A DNA stretch of 64,000 nt from Sulfurisphaera javensis (lineage in GTDB: Archaea; Thermoproteota; Thermoprotei_A; Sulfolobales; Sulfolobaceae): contig NZ_AP031322.1 in the NCBI RefSeq assembly GCF_041154675.1, positions 1,550,001-1,614,000 on the forward strand, read 5' to 3'. Positions 11,319 through 23,827 of the stretch are shown piece after piece. The position numbers and the translations under genes are program-made. Positions within the stretch are counted from its first letter, which is position 1, and each line of letters opens with the position of its first letter. The notes below the pieces were generated by a model. The model made no database searches, had not been told where the DNA came from, and saw only the letters and a program-made list of their open reading frames with translations.

Positions 11319-12767
11319 TTACTCACCTCTAGTCCTATATGGGCTTAGTACATCTTGAAGTGCTGATCCTATATAATAAAATGCTATAGACAATAGTACT
11401 ATTCCTAATCCAGGTGGAAGAACCCACCACCATGCAAAACCATTAGCTGATGATGCGTTCATGGTGGCATAACCTAGCATATTTCCCCATGTGGGGAAGC
11501 CAGTTATTCCTAAACCAAGAAAATCTAAACCGGACTCAATTAATATTACCGTAGGGACATCATAAGCGATTTGAGCAAACACAACACCTAGGATATTTGG
11601 CAATATATGTCTCCTAATTATATAGAATGAACCTCCTCCCAGAGCCCTTGCGGCTTCTATAAATGTTCTACTTTTAAGTGACAAAGTTACTGATCTTATT
11701 ATCTTCATTGTTCCCATCCAAGAAAGTCCAGCTATAATTAAAAGAATTAAATCAGCCTTACTTATTTTTGCTAGAACACCAGATACTAATAATACAGTTT
11801 CTAGCACTATAATCAAAGGTAATCCAGGGATTGTAAGGAAGAAATCAGTTATTGAATTTAAAACTAAATCCGTTTTTCCTCCAACGTAACCAGCAACAAG
11901 ACCAATTACTAAACCAATTCCTACTATTAAAATTGAAGCTAATAAACTTAAAATTAGATCAAATCTAGTTCCATAGACAAATTCAGCAAATACACTAGCT
12001 CCATTATAGTCTGTACCTAAAATACCAAATGCTTTTCCCTTATCACTGAAAACTGGGTTACTAATTATAACCTTAGCTGGAGTACTTCCTAGATTAACTA
12101 CGGAAACCATTACTTCGACATTTCCTGGTTTGCCTAAAGTGTAACTCATAAAACTCAAGGAATAAACTACTTGTTCATATGCACTTAAAGAGGAAAAGAA
12201 AGGACTGTCTGATGGATTTAACGACTCACTACTTATAGATATTATATTCAGCTTATTTAATGTGAGCGTTTGTACTGGATATGTATAAAGTAAAGCATAA
12301 GATTGTGGAGCATAACTAGCTAAGAAGTAATGATATCCAGTAGAGTTTATAAAATACACATTAACTTGAACTCCTTGATTAGTTTTAGGAGTTATATTAA
12401 AAGATATTGAAAAAGAGTATGGATCAATATATTTCCAGTAAAATGAATAAGTAAGATTCACAAATTTACCTGGAGGAATTATTATTTCATATGTGTTATC
12501 ACTCTGCGTAATAGTTACATTGCCAACTATTCTTGGGCTACTTAAATGAATTATTAAATTAGGCGGATACAATTTATATTGAGGAAATATTGTGGCCCAC
12601 GAGGGTACAGCATAAGGTCCAGCAACATAATATTCTGAAGTAGAATAAGGATTAGAATAAGGTGTAAGGATTGGTGCTGCAGCAGCTATAAAAACAAAAA
12701 TAATAAGAATAATTAATGAGATTATAAAGGATTTTCTACTAAATAAATCTTTAATAAATTTATTCAT
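11319..12767 (-). CDS. dppC: ABC transporter permease (DppC-like) with a large outer insertion
   Basis: A 482-residue inner permease; usual DppC proteins have about 300. The first helix is at residues 14-36. About 225 residues of Asn/Ser/Thr/Tyr-rich sequence follow, which must lie outside the cell. The normal five-helix core starts near residue 268 and contains the EAA loop EAARALGGGSFYIIRRHILP. The ATG overlaps the dppB stop (ATGA) and has GGGTGA 8 nt upstream. The insertion may be a docking or sugar-binding domain for the membrane-tethered binding protein. Confidence 0.87.
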   Translation of the reverse strand: MNKFIKDLFSRKSFIISLIILIIFVFIAAAAPILTPYSNPYSTSEYYVAGPYAVPSWATIFPQYKLYPPNLIIHLSSPRIVGNVTITQSDNTYEIIIPPGKFVNLTYSFYWKYIDPYSFSISFNITPKTNQGVQVNVYFINSTGYHYFLASYAPQSYALLYTYPVQTLTLNKLNIISISSESLNPSDSPFFSSLSAYEQVVYSLSFMSYTLGKPGNVEVMVSVVNLGSTPAKVIISNPVFSDKGKAFGILGTDYNGASVFAEFVYGTRFDLILSLLASILIVGIGLVIGLVAGYVGGKTDLVLNSITDFFLTIPGLPLIIVLETVLLVSGVLAKISKADLILLIIAGLSWMGTMKIIRSVTLSLKSRTFIEAARALGGGSFYIIRRHILPNILGVVFAQIAYDVPTVILIESGLDFLGLGITGFPTWGNMLGYATMNASSANGFAWWWVLPPGLGIVLLSIAFYYIGSALQDVLSPYRTRGE

Positions 12768-13816
12768 TCATATTTCACCCTAGGATCTATAAATGGATAA
12801 ATGAAATCCAATACAAGCAATACTATTATTGCGTACAAGTTTATAATATAAAATACTGCTTCCAAGATAGGAACATTAAATGTTTCTGCTGACTGAACTA
12901 ATAGGACACCCATCCCATAATAATTAAAGATTTCTTCTACGAAAACAGCACCAGCTAAAACGAACGCAAAATCAATGCCTGTCCTTGTTACTGCTGGAAT
13001 CATAGCATTTCTAGCTATGTGTTTATAAAGAATAGTTCTATTAGATATCCCTCTAGCTTTAAGATAAGTAGCAAAATGACTATTAGATGCATCAATGCCA
13101 TAAGCTCTAGTTAATATCATTCTTACTCCATAAGATAAAACTGTAAGTAAAATAACTGGTAATGCTATAAACTTTAGAAGTCCAGCAATATATGCGAACC
13201 CTTGTAATGGGACTCCATTTTTAGTTAATGCCTCTGCTATATTTGTTGGAACCCAGCCTAATTCGTAACCAAAGACATAGAGAACTATAGCGAATATCCA
13301 AAATGCAGGAATAAAGTAAGTAAAGATAGCGATAGTTGAGTTTATAGTATCGACCAGTTTTCCTTGTTTTGTAGCAGATAATATTCCAAGAATAATTGCT
13401 AAAACTGTACTTAAAAATAAACTTGGTATAAGAATTAGAAGATCTACTGGTATTGCTTGCATTACTAAAGCAGTTATACTTTCGTCATAGGTCAAGGAGT
13501 AACCAAAGTGGAAAGTTAACATATTTTTAAGGTAGTCTATGTACTGAATGTATAATGGTTGATTAAGACCCCATTGTCTATCTATTGCTTCTATTAATGT
13601 ACTTCTTGAAAGGCCTTTATATGTAGGAGGGACATAAAAACTAGCTGGGTTTACATGAAAAGCAAGAGGAAGAACTCTAAATAGGAAGAACAAGAAGGAA
13701 ACAATAACTACTAGAAGTATTATCCTTTCAATAAGCCTCTTAATTAAGTACTTTAGTGGAATTCTTCTAGATACTTCAGAAAGGAACGTATTCCTTTTTC
13801 TCTCCTCGAGAGCCAT
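12764..13816 (-). CDS. dppB: ABC transporter permease (DppB-like)
   Basis: About 350 residues with a cytoplasmic basic N-terminus, a first helix near residues 30-50, a loop with the Opp/Dpp-type GLNQPLYIQYIDYLKNMLTFHFGYS, and five further helices. The EAA-like loop is LKARGISNRTILYKHIARNAMIP. The ATG at 13816 is chosen because GGTGAT lies 7 nt upstream; the GTG at 13828 is inside that ribosome site. First gene of the dppBCDF operon. Confidence 0.88.
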   Translation of the reverse strand: MALEERKRNTFLSEVSRRIPLKYLIKRLIERIILLVVIVSFLFFLFRVLPLAFHVNPASFYVPPTYKGLSRSTLIEAIDRQWGLNQPLYIQYIDYLKNMLTFHFGYSLTYDESITALVMQAIPVDLLILIPSLFLSTVLAIILGILSATKQGKLVDTINSTIAIFTYFIPAFWIFAIVLYVFGYELGWVPTNIAEALTKNGVPLQGFAYIAGLLKFIALPVILLTVLSYGVRMILTRAYGIDASNSHFATYLKARGISNRTILYKHIARNAMIPAVTRTGIDFAFVLAGAVFVEEIFNYYGMGVLLVQSAETFNVPILEAVFYIINLYAIIVLLVLDFIYPFIDPRVKYE

Positions 13817-13879
13817 ATCAAGAATCACCTTATTTTGAAATAATTTTTCTATTAATCTACTACTATATCCTCTTATGCG

Positions 13880-13896
13880 TTGTATATAAAAGTTAT
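13880..13896 (-). promoter_or_regulatory. TATA-like promoter of the dpp operon
   Basis: Minus-strand ACTTTTATATACA lies about 65-75 nt before the dppB ATG. Unlike the leaderless genes in this window, dppB would then carry a short leader containing the GGTGAT ribosome site. Confidence 0.45.
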
Positions 13897-13998
13897 CTCA
13901 AATAATTGGCCGTTATCATTAGCTTTACTCTAAATATTAAAAATTGAAATAGCACACTTACCAAAAAATTAAAAATAGTTAATCGTATAGGTGAAGTT

Positions 13999-15144
13999 AT
14001 GAATGTAAAACTTGTTTTTGTAAGCATAGTAATTTCTTTAATACTAATTGTAATTATCTATTCAGCTTATGCATATTTTACTTCTCCTAAATATGTAATT
14101 ATAAAACTAAATAATTTCTCTAAAATATATTCTATTGAAGTAATTAATAATAAAGAATTATTACTTGGTGGAGTATATTTTTTAAATAACAATACCATCC
14201 CTCAAGGAGTTGCTGGTATATATTTTTTAAATAACAATACCTTTTTACCCTTTAACATAAGTAATTACTTTAAAGAAGGATATATTTACTCTTTAGGTTA
14301 TAATGGAACTTTTGTAATGATTGGCGGAAGTACAAGAATTAACGGGACCTTACATAGTAGTTTAGTAGGAATCAACATTCTTACTGGTGAAATCTATAAT
14401 CTTAGTAAAATTATTCCTTCCTTCTATACTTTAGGTCAAGTATTTGCAATTGATTGGACTGGAAAATACTGGCTAATAGGAGGTAATGCTTATATATACG
14501 GTATTTCTCAGTCACCATTCTTGATTCCTTTTTTACTAAAGGTTAATTCAACAGGTTTTCACGATTTATCTCCAGATCTTCCATCAGATTTCAAAGTACA
14601 GGGTGGGGCTTCAACAATATATTATATTTACTCTAATAATAATTCATCTTCAATAATCGTTGGCGGAAATGCAGTTAATATGACTGCTACTATCTTAATG
14701 AACAGTAAATTTACAAATATTTCATTTAACTTTTTACATCTAGGAGTTTTATTAACAGCATATTATTGGAATGGAAACTGGATAATTGGTGGAGAAAATC
14801 TAACAAATCCAGACAATCCCGAACCATTCTTAGCCATAATAAACAGAACACAGGCATATCCAATTAACTTAGAGTACAAACTAGGGATAGTTACGTCAAT
14901 TACCTCTACTTCTTCAAATTCTCTTTTAGTTTCTTTAAGAGTACCTTTTATTACTAGTAATGGAACGGCATATGGAACTGTAATTCTCTATGGTGATAAA
15001 ATAAATAATTTGAAGAGTATATTCTCAAAGCCTTATATTGTAATTGAAGAATTAACGAGCTTTCAGAATGAGGCTTTAGGAGTCGGATACTACCAACAAG
15101 GAAATAATTTTACTGGAATTATATTAATATTCAAAAACTTCTAA
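13999..15144 (+). CDS. Membrane-anchored, propeller-like secreted protein
   Basis: A 381-residue protein with an N-terminal hydrophobic anchor (about residues 5-27) and an outer domain rich in N-glycosylation sequons (NNT, NGT, NIS). Repeated blades of the type LLGGVYFLNNNT, MIGGSTRINGT, LIGGNAYIYG, IVGGNAVNMT and IIGGENLTNP suggest a beta-propeller. GGTGA precedes the ATG. It lies between the dpp operon and the binding-protein gene, so it may help capture or process the transported ligand; this is inference from position. Confidence 0.55.
   Translation: MNVKLVFVSIVISLILIVIIYSAYAYFTSPKYVIIKLNNFSKIYSIEVINNKELLLGGVYFLNNNTIPQGVAGIYFLNNNTFLPFNISNYFKEGYIYSLGYNGTFVMIGGSTRINGTLHSSLVGINILTGEIYNLSKIIPSFYTLGQVFAIDWTGKYWLIGGNAYIYGISQSPFLIPFLLKVNSTGFHDLSPDLPSDFKVQGGASTIYYIYSNNNSSSIIVGGNAVNMTATILMNSKFTNISFNFLHLGVLLTAYYWNGNWIIGGENLTNPDNPEPFLAIINRTQAYPINLEYKLGIVTSITSTSSNSLLVSLRVPFITSNGTAYGTVILYGDKINNLKSIFSKPYIVIEELTSFQNEALGVGYYQQGNNFTGIILIFKNF
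14174..14241 (+). repeat. 23-bp direct repeat inside the propeller-like gene
   Basis: The same 23 bases occur at 14174-14196 and 14219-14241, a 45-bp (15-codon) spacing. Both copies encode YFLNNNT. The nucleotide identity suggests a recent in-frame duplication within the gene. Confidence 0.75.
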
Positions 15145-15261
15145 TATATCAATTTTTCTATAATAATATTAATAACTAAAGGAAATAAACTCTTCATTAT
15201 TTTGTTATACATAATATAATGATCAATAATAGCCTTTCAAAAAAATTAAAGAGATACGAAA

Positions 15262-15273
15262 AAATATATAAAG
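15262..15273 (+). promoter_or_regulatory. TATA-like box of the solute-binding-protein gene
   Basis: AAAATATATAAA lies 22-32 nt before the ATG at 15294, the normal spacing for a near-leaderless transcript. The binding protein can therefore be expressed apart from, and above, the transporter operon. Confidence 0.5.
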
Positions 15274-15293
15274 GTGCCATTTAAAATTATGAT

Positions 15294-17636
15294 ATGCAAA
15301 GTAGATTAAATAAGTCAACGATATACATATTGTTATTCTTTATATCAGCCTTTATCTTAATAAACGCTGGAACAATAGCAAGTTCATTCGCTATAGCGAA
15401 CTTTAATACACCAGTGTTAAATTGGAATGAAGTACATTATAATGCGCCATGGGTAGGAACAATAATCTACCTCTACGCATATAGTACACATACAGATGAA
15501 TATAATGCCTTAATACAAGGAAAAATAGACTTTGCCACATTAGATCATGCATCTGAAATAAAAACTTTATTAACTCAATATAAAGGTAAAATCTTTGTTG
15601 GTATTTCACCAGTCGAAAGTTTTGGTCAACTTGTTTTCGCATTTGGAAACAATTTAACAGCAAACCTATACTTTAGATATGCAATAAGCAGTTTATTAAA
15701 CCCAGAAAATATAACAGATATAGTATGGGATAATGGACTATTAGGACAAGATATACCATATTTTATTAATCCAAAAATATATGGTGAATGGTTTAATCCT
15801 CAAGTTATAACTTATTACGAGAAGTATGAATCTTATAACTTAACAAGAGCAGTAATGTACTTAGAAAAAGTACCCGGTATTACTCATGTAAATGGACAAT
15901 GGTACTATAACGGAAAACCCTTAGTATTAACTTTCATTTATCCAACGAGTAGTACTCCAGCACAAAGATTTGCTAGTTACTTAGAGACACAAGCAGCAGC
16001 AATTAACTTAACAATTAAACCAGAAGCTACGACTTTCGGAGAACTAATAACTTTAGCAACTACAGCACCCTATACTGATTTCAACATAACAACATTTGGT
16101 TGGATTAGTTTAGGTGCGGATGTACCAGCATGGTTGTCTATTTACACTAATCCTCAAAATGTAGGTGGTTTCTCTAATTCAACTATTGATAATCTAATAA
16201 CTGAATCTGCTACAGCACCAACTTTGAACGATTCAATAAACCTTGTGAAACAGGTCGAATATGATTTGCAAGTAGAATTACCTTATATAATAATAGTTTG
16301 GAGCAACGCTATTCAAGGAGTTTACTTACCAAATTGGGCAAACTATATTTATCTTAATGTAACTTCAGTATATTCAATAAGTATTTTCAATGTACATCCT
16401 ACAAGCAGTGCTCTAAATGGTACATTTATCTTCTCTTCTGTAAGTGGAGATACTCCAAGGCATATGAATCCATATGCAAGTGTAAGCTTATATGCATTTA
16501 ACACGTTAGACGATTTATATGATTCATTAGCAGTGATAAACTATACTATGCCATCCACTGTCTCGCCACAAGCCTTAATACCCTGGGTAGCTAAGAACTG
16601 GACAATTGTCTATATTCATAATGTTACATTACCTGGTAATAGATATATACCAAATGGTACAAAATTAATAGTGAATTTAGTTCATAATGATACATGGATT
16701 GATGGAGTGCCACTAACGGCTTATGATGTTAACTTTACAATATGGTGGTATGACATACCAGGAATGATGGGTACTAACACATTTGATGGATTACATGTAA
16801 ACTATACATATTTGGTAGATAATGGTTATATAAATTCTGATCTATTCGATACTATTCCTGCAATTGTGTGGACTAATGTTACTGGTCCATATCAGATTGT
16901 AATATATTTGAATAGTACGAACTTCTTGAATGTGTACTATACTCTTACTGAATTCCCAATTGTTCCAGCTCATATATTTAATACTACTAACCCAGCAACT
17001 GTATATGCTGAAAAAATTGCTCCATTAATATCTAGTGGCCCATATATTTGGGGAGAGTGGAATGTACCAGCTGAAGAAATAGTTGTTCATGCTAATTTGC
17101 ACTACTTTAGAATTAACCCATTATTGTTCTTGCAAACTGTAAAACAAGGTCAAGCAGCAACTTTCACTGCTAATATAACTGCATATAGTTGGGATAACTC
17201 TACTGATATGTTAATACCTACACAGATAAGTAATGCTACAGTATATGTTTATCTTAAGTACTTAGATGTTCCCGGGCATACTTATACTGATGTTACTGTT
17301 AATGGAAAACCGTATATGGTTATTGCAAAGAATTTAGGTAATGGAATTTATCAGGCTACTATAAATACTTCTATGTTACAGCCGGGCTTATATGAGATTG
17401 TTGCAAAGGCAGTTTGGACAGTTAATGGACAGATGAGAGAAGAATTTAGTTATGGAAGCCTTAATGTAACACCAGTTATCACTACTACGACTGTTGTTCC
17501 GCCTACTACAACTACATCGATTCCGCCTACTACTACAACAACTACTCCAAGCATTAACGTTGCTTTAGTAGCTGGAATAGTAGTTGTGATTATTATAATA
17601 ATAGCTGTAGCAGTGATATTCTTAAGAAGAAGATAA
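15294..17636 (+). CDS. Family-5 ABC solute-binding protein, apparently circularly permuted
   Basis: A 780-residue secreted binding protein. Signal segment: residues 1-34. Residues 54-355 resemble the C-terminal half of family-5 proteins (LIQGKIDFAT, RYAISSLLNPENITD, NLTRAVMYLEK, FGWISLGADVPAWLSIYT). Residues 376-608 resemble the N-terminal half (DTPRHMNPYAS, TLDDLYDSLAV, WIDGVPLTAYDVNFTI, SSGPYIWGEW, LHYFRINP). An Ig-like domain (609-727), a Thr/Pro stalk (728-753) and a membrane helix with RRR end (755-780) follow. The stalk and C-terminal anchor fit the Sulfolobus di/oligopeptide-class sugar-binding proteins. Partner of the dppBCDF operon by proximity. Confidence 0.87.
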   Translation: MQSRLNKSTIYILLFFISAFILINAGTIASSFAIANFNTPVLNWNEVHYNAPWVGTIIYLYAYSTHTDEYNALIQGKIDFATLDHASEIKTLLTQYKGKIFVGISPVESFGQLVFAFGNNLTANLYFRYAISSLLNPENITDIVWDNGLLGQDIPYFINPKIYGEWFNPQVITYYEKYESYNLTRAVMYLEKVPGITHVNGQWYYNGKPLVLTFIYPTSSTPAQRFASYLETQAAAINLTIKPEATTFGELITLATTAPYTDFNITTFGWISLGADVPAWLSIYTNPQNVGGFSNSTIDNLITESATAPTLNDSINLVKQVEYDLQVELPYIIIVWSNAIQGVYLPNWANYIYLNVTSVYSISIFNVHPTSSALNGTFIFSSVSGDTPRHMNPYASVSLYAFNTLDDLYDSLAVINYTMPSTVSPQALIPWVAKNWTIVYIHNVTLPGNRYIPNGTKLIVNLVHNDTWIDGVPLTAYDVNFTIWWYDIPGMMGTNTFDGLHVNYTYLVDNGYINSDLFDTIPAIVWTNVTGPYQIVIYLNSTNFLNVYYTLTEFPIVPAHIFNTTNPATVYAEKIAPLISSGPYIWGEWNVPAEEIVVHANLHYFRINPLLFLQTVKQGQAATFTANITAYSWDNSTDMLIPTQISNATVYVYLKYLDVPGHTYTDVTVNGKPYMVIAKNLGNGIYQATINTSMLQPGLYEIVAKAVWTVNGQMREEFSYGSLNVTPVITTTTVVPPTTTTSIPPTTTTTTPSINVALVAGIVVVIIIIIAVAVIFLRRR

Positions 17637-17650
17637 ACTTAATTTATAAA

Positions 17651-17665
17651 TTTTTTTTTATTTTA
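17651..17665 (+). terminator. T-rich terminator after the binding-protein gene
   Basis: A run of nine T followed by ATTTT begins 14 bp after the stop codon, typical of archaeal factor-independent termination. Confidence 0.5.
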
Positions 17666-18123
17666 TTATATAAGATAATTCTGTTTTTATTATGCTTCTC
17701 TTTAATCTGATTATAGTAAGTTTAGTTAGTATATTGCCTTTGAGTAATTAGGTATCTAGTTCTTAAAATATGTTTCTATGTCAATAAGCTAAATCTCATA
17801 GAAATAAATCGTTTTAATTAAGGACTAAATTATTATTAAATAAAATTTAATATAATAAAATGATAATAGTATATAATATTGTTATTTCGTAAATTTATAT
17901 AATTTATGCTTGATAAATTTATAGTGCCATTATTAAGGCATAAAATTAAGATATTTGTAGCCTTTATAAGGATATTGAAAGAGATGATTTATATCAAAGA
18001 AAGCTAAATCCTAAATGAAAAGTTATAGAAATATTTATATACTTATTTTAAATCTCAGAAATTAATCTCAAAGAATGCAACGAGATTAATGTGCATTATA
18101 ATCTTTATATGACATCTCTAGCA
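17666..18123. other. Intergenic region between convergent genes
   Basis: About 460 bp of AT-rich sequence. The only structure noticed is the hairpin at 18061-18090, listed separately. No open frame of note. Confidence 0.4.
18061..18090 (-). terminator. 9-bp perfect hairpin downstream of the ior/aminotransferase operon
   Basis: ATTAATCTC and GAGATTAAT are perfect inverted arms separated by 12 nt. The structure lies 34 bp beyond the last stop codon of the minus-strand operon. It could end transcription or protect the 3' end; the role is inferred from position. Confidence 0.35.
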
Positions 18124-20348
<2,225 letters not shown>

Positions 20349-20361
<13 letters not shown>

Positions 20362-22145
20362 ACTTCATCCCACCCTTTAGGTATTTTTCCTTTCAATTCT
20401 ATTGCTTGATAAGGGCAAATAGGAATACAAGCACCGCATCCGATACATAAGTTAGTGTCAATAGTAGCTTTTTTATCTTCTCTAGGTATAATAGCTGGGC
20501 ATGTGAAGTAATCGTAACATATAGTACAGCCGGTACACTTCTCTAACTTAACTTCAGCAATTGGTAATTCCTCAAATTTATCGATAACTTCAAGTGCACA
20601 AGCTCTTTTAGCTACTACTACAGCAGGCTTTTTGTTTTGTTTAACCCAACTAGTTGCATCTGCAATAATTTTTACGCTTTCTTTAAGGTTAAATGGATCT
20701 ATTTCCTTTACATACTCTACACCTAAACCCTTTGCAACTTGAAGTATGTCGATTTCTCTAGATGGACTTGGATTTTGTCCAGTCATTGCTGTCACTCTGT
20801 TATCTAACACAATCACTAACACTGGCAAATTGTTATAAACGGCATTAGTAAGTGCTGGTAAACCAGAATGGAAGAAAGTTGAGTCACCAATAATTGCTAC
20901 TGGAATTACTCCAGTAGATCTATATACCCCATTAGCAATACCTAAACTACTTCCCATGTCAGTTAATGAATCTTGCTCTTGGAAAGGTGGTAAAACTCCT
21001 AGTGAGTAACAACCAATATCTCCAGAGAAGAAAGTTTGAGATAAACCTCCTAGAGTTATTCCTCTTTTTATATCAACAAATGACGATCTGTGTGGACAAC
21101 CTGGGCACATTGCTGGAGGTCTTGGAGGTATATCCTTAATCTTTATAGCTTTTGGCTCATAATAAAGCCCTAAAAACTTCTTTAATGCAAATTCCACAAT
21201 ATCTGGTGTAAGTTCACCACTTCTAGGTATGTAGTCTTTTCCGTGAATTTTTATCGAAAAACCTGCATCAAATGCAATGTTCTTAACTTGCATTTCTACA
21301 ATGGGTTCTAGTTCCTCAATAATTAATACTTCATCTACTCCTTCTAATGCTGAAATTATTTGTTCTTTATTTAAAGGAACTGGGGCAGAAATTCTTAGAA
21401 TTTTCATCGACTCTGGAGCTAACTCTTTTACATAAGAGTAAGCTATCCCGCTGGCTATAATTAGTTTATTTCCTTCTCCCTCAATTTCATTAAATTGCTT
21501 TATCTCCTCTTGGATTAATTCCCATCTTTTTAACTGTTCTTCCCTATTCTTCTTAGCCACTTCAGGTACCAAAGAGTATTTATCTGGTTTCTTCTTGAGT
21601 TTTCCAAAGATTGGAGAAGATGGTTCTTCATACTCTACTGGTCCTCTGACATGACTCACTCTTGTATTAGTTGCTAAAATTACTGGATGATGAACTCTTT
21701 CAGATAATTTAAATGCCTTAATAGTAAGCGTATAGGCACTCTGAGGATCATAGGGTTCAATTACTGGTATTAATGCCATTAAACCATAATATCTATTATC
21801 TTGCTCATTTTGAGAGGACCACATTGAAGGATCTTGGGCTGAGACGATAACAAAAGCTCCATCTATTCCAGTATACGAACTGCTCATTAAGGGATCTGAG
21901 GCTACATTTAAACCAACATGTTTCATTGTTACTAATGAGTAAGCTCCCATCATACTTGCTCCATAAGCTGTCTCAAATGCAACTTTCTCATTAACACTCC
22001 ATTCTACATACCTATCCTTAAATCTTTGCAATGTCTCAATTATTTCAGTTGAAGGAGTTCCAGGATAGCCAGCAGCTACAGAAATTCCAGATTTTAAAGC
22101 ACCAAAGGCTATTGCTTCATTCCCTAAAAGTAAGCTTTTCTTCAT
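20349..22145 (-). CDS. iorA: Indolepyruvate:ferredoxin oxidoreductase alpha subunit
   Basis: A 598-residue TPP- and iron-sulfur-dependent subunit. The N-terminal pyrimidine-binding half begins [30 protein letters not shown]. The TPP-binding region holds [19 protein letters not shown] and [10 protein letters not shown]. The C-terminus carries two ferredoxin motifs, [14 protein letters not shown] and [12 protein letters not shown]. Together with IorB it converts indole-, phenyl- or hydroxyphenyl-pyruvate to the arylacetyl-CoA. A TATA-like TTTTTTAATC about 26 nt upstream supports the start. Confidence 0.93.
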
Positions 22146-22318
22146 AATTTATAATTACAAATAGTGATTAAAAAACTCGGCTTTCATAATGTTTAAATTT
22201 TATATTATTTGTAGCTAAAATGAAAAATTATTCACCTATATTCCATGAAAGTATAAATAGGTTCTAATACGACTTCATGATGAACTACAAATCTATAAAT
22301 TCAATTATTCTTTCTCCT

Positions 22319-23140
22319 TTAATAATGTATTGTTTTATATAATTCTTTAGGATTTTTATTAGTTATTTTCTCTTTTGCTTCAGAAGAAATATTTAATGAA
22401 AGAAAATTCCGTAAGTTTTCTGATAGACTCTTAACTCCAGGGCCTCCGTAATCACTACCATATATTGTCTTGTAGCTTATCTCTTCTAGCCTAGGCAAAT
22501 ATTCAAGTAATTTTTTAGGAGGAATTGATGAAATTTCGGCATAAATATTTTTCCTAATTCTCACCAACTGAAATGCAGTAGGTACCCAATTTGGTCTTCC
22601 CATATGTGCCATAACAATCTTTAGCTTAGGAAAATCAACTGCGACATCATCAACAAAAATAGGGTCACCATACTTATTCCTTGCTTTATCAAACATACTA
22701 GTGCCAGTATGTATAATCACGGGTAAATTATGATCTTGAGCGAACTCGTAAAGGAACTCTAATCCTTTTATTCCTCTCTCTTCTTCCCTATAATCATTTG
22801 GTTTAATCCACTGATGAACAGGGTGAATTTTAAAACCTGAAACACCAGCTTCATATTGTTTTTCTACCCAATATTTAACCTCAGTGAGGGAAAGCTTATT
22901 TACTTCAACACCTCCTATAATAGAAAAACGATCAGAATAAGGTTTTAGAAAGTTAATCATATTAATAGGAAAATCCTCTTTTGTTCCCCATAATTCCCTA
23001 CTTGGATAGGCTATTATAACTACGAAGTCCATATTTACAGTGTCCATTTCTTTTATAATTTCTTGTACTGAAGGGATGTTCTGAGATAAGGGATAGACTT
23101 CCTTAAACCATATATGAGTGTGTGCATCAACATAACCCAT
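22319..23140 (-). CDS. Amidohydrolase-2 family metal-dependent hydrolase or decarboxylase
   Basis: A 273-residue TIM-barrel protein of the amidohydrolase_2 group. The first metal motif is VDAHTHIWF at the start; FKIHPVHQW, VIIHTGTSMFD, VMAHMGRPNW and the late IYGSDYGG supply the other ligands (His and Asp). Family members hydrolyse lactones or amides or decarboxylate aromatic acids, so it could belong to the nearby aromatic pathway, but it is a single gene with its own TATA-like box at about 23161-23170. Confidence 0.75.
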   Translation of the reverse strand: MGYVDAHTHIWFKEVYPLSQNIPSVQEIIKEMDTVNMDFVVIIAYPSRELWGTKEDFPINMINFLKPYSDRFSIIGGVEVNKLSLTEVKYWVEKQYEAGVSGFKIHPVHQWIKPNDYREEERGIKGLEFLYEFAQDHNLPVIIHTGTSMFDKARNKYGDPIFVDDVAVDFPKLKIVMAHMGRPNWVPTAFQLVRIRKNIYAEISSIPPKKLLEYLPRLEEISYKTIYGSDYGGPGVKSLSENLRNFLSLNISSEAKEKITNKNPKELYKTIHY

Positions 23141-23178
23141 AAATAAAAGTTAAAAAAGAAAGTATAAAAATAAAGAGA

Positions 23179-23736
23179 TTACTTCATTATAGGTCTACCT
23201 AAAGGTGGATTCGTTCCTAAAGCTTCAGCAACTACCATTGCCAATCCAGTATACCAGGCTGCAATAGCAGTTAATATTCCTACATATCCGCCGGCATGAA
23301 TCAAAGCAGTACTAGAAACCATAGACCCAATTCCTAGCAAGAAGAATGTTATCCATAAGAGTAGGAAAGTTGCAAACAATCCAAGATTTGACTTAAAAGT
23401 TCCAAACCACATAACTAGTGTGAAGATTCCGAAAGCTATTAATACAAGTCCTACTCCCTGTGCAGTTACCCCAGAAATAAACATAGAAGTTACAAAATAC
23501 CATTCCCAAAAGGCTCCATAAGTAAAGAAAGCAGTATAACCAAAAGTGTTACCTGCTCTCCATTCAAGTATTCCAGCAAGTAACTGCGCTAAACCACCAT
23601 AAAATGCAGCTAATCCTACTACAACTGAAGATCCTTGGCTCAGTAATCCAGCGTTAAATACACTAAGCACTAATGTAGTTAGTGCAAATCCAGACAGACC
23701 TAAAGGTGCAGGATTAGCTCTTTTTTGTTCTGTCAT
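23179..23736 (-). CDS. satP: Acetate transporter, GPR1/FUN34/SatP family
   Basis: A 185-residue protein with six membrane helices and the family signature [14 protein letters not shown] at residues 8-21. Other matches are [26 protein letters not shown]. SatP proteins move acetate or succinate. The gene is divergent from acetyl-CoA synthetase with 91 bp between, which strongly supports acetate uptake followed by activation. A TATA-like CTATATACTT lies at about 23752-23761. Confidence 0.88.
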   Translation of the reverse strand: MTEQKRANPAPLGLSGFALTTLVLSVFNAGLLSQGSSVVVGLAAFYGGLAQLLAGILEWRAGNTFGYTAFFTYGAFWEWYFVTSMFISGVTAQGVGLVLIAFGIFTLVMWFGTFKSNLGLFATFLLLWITFFLLGIGSMVSSTALIHAGGYVGILTAIAAWYTGLAMVVAEALGTNPPLGRPIMK

Positions 23737-23827
23737 ATCAATATTATTTGAAGTATATAGTAATAAAGTTTATTATTAAAAGTTTATTAGTATAAGATAT
23801 TAAAATAAGTTCTACAAATATATCACT
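23737..23827. promoter_or_regulatory. Divergent satP/acs promoter region
   Basis: A 91-bp AT-rich spacer holding a minus-strand TATA-like box (about 23752-23761) for satP and a plus-strand GATATTAAAAT (about 23796-23806) for acs. The tight spacing suggests coordinated control of both genes. Confidence 0.4.

Noticed and set aside
15403-15663. 86-codon minus-strand frame inside the binding-protein gene
   Set aside because: It is fully antisense to a well-supported gene and its sequence mirrors that codon pattern.
22276-22300. ATGATGA like a C box of a C/D small RNA
   Set aside because: No matching D box (CTGA) or C'/D' pair follows at the needed distance.
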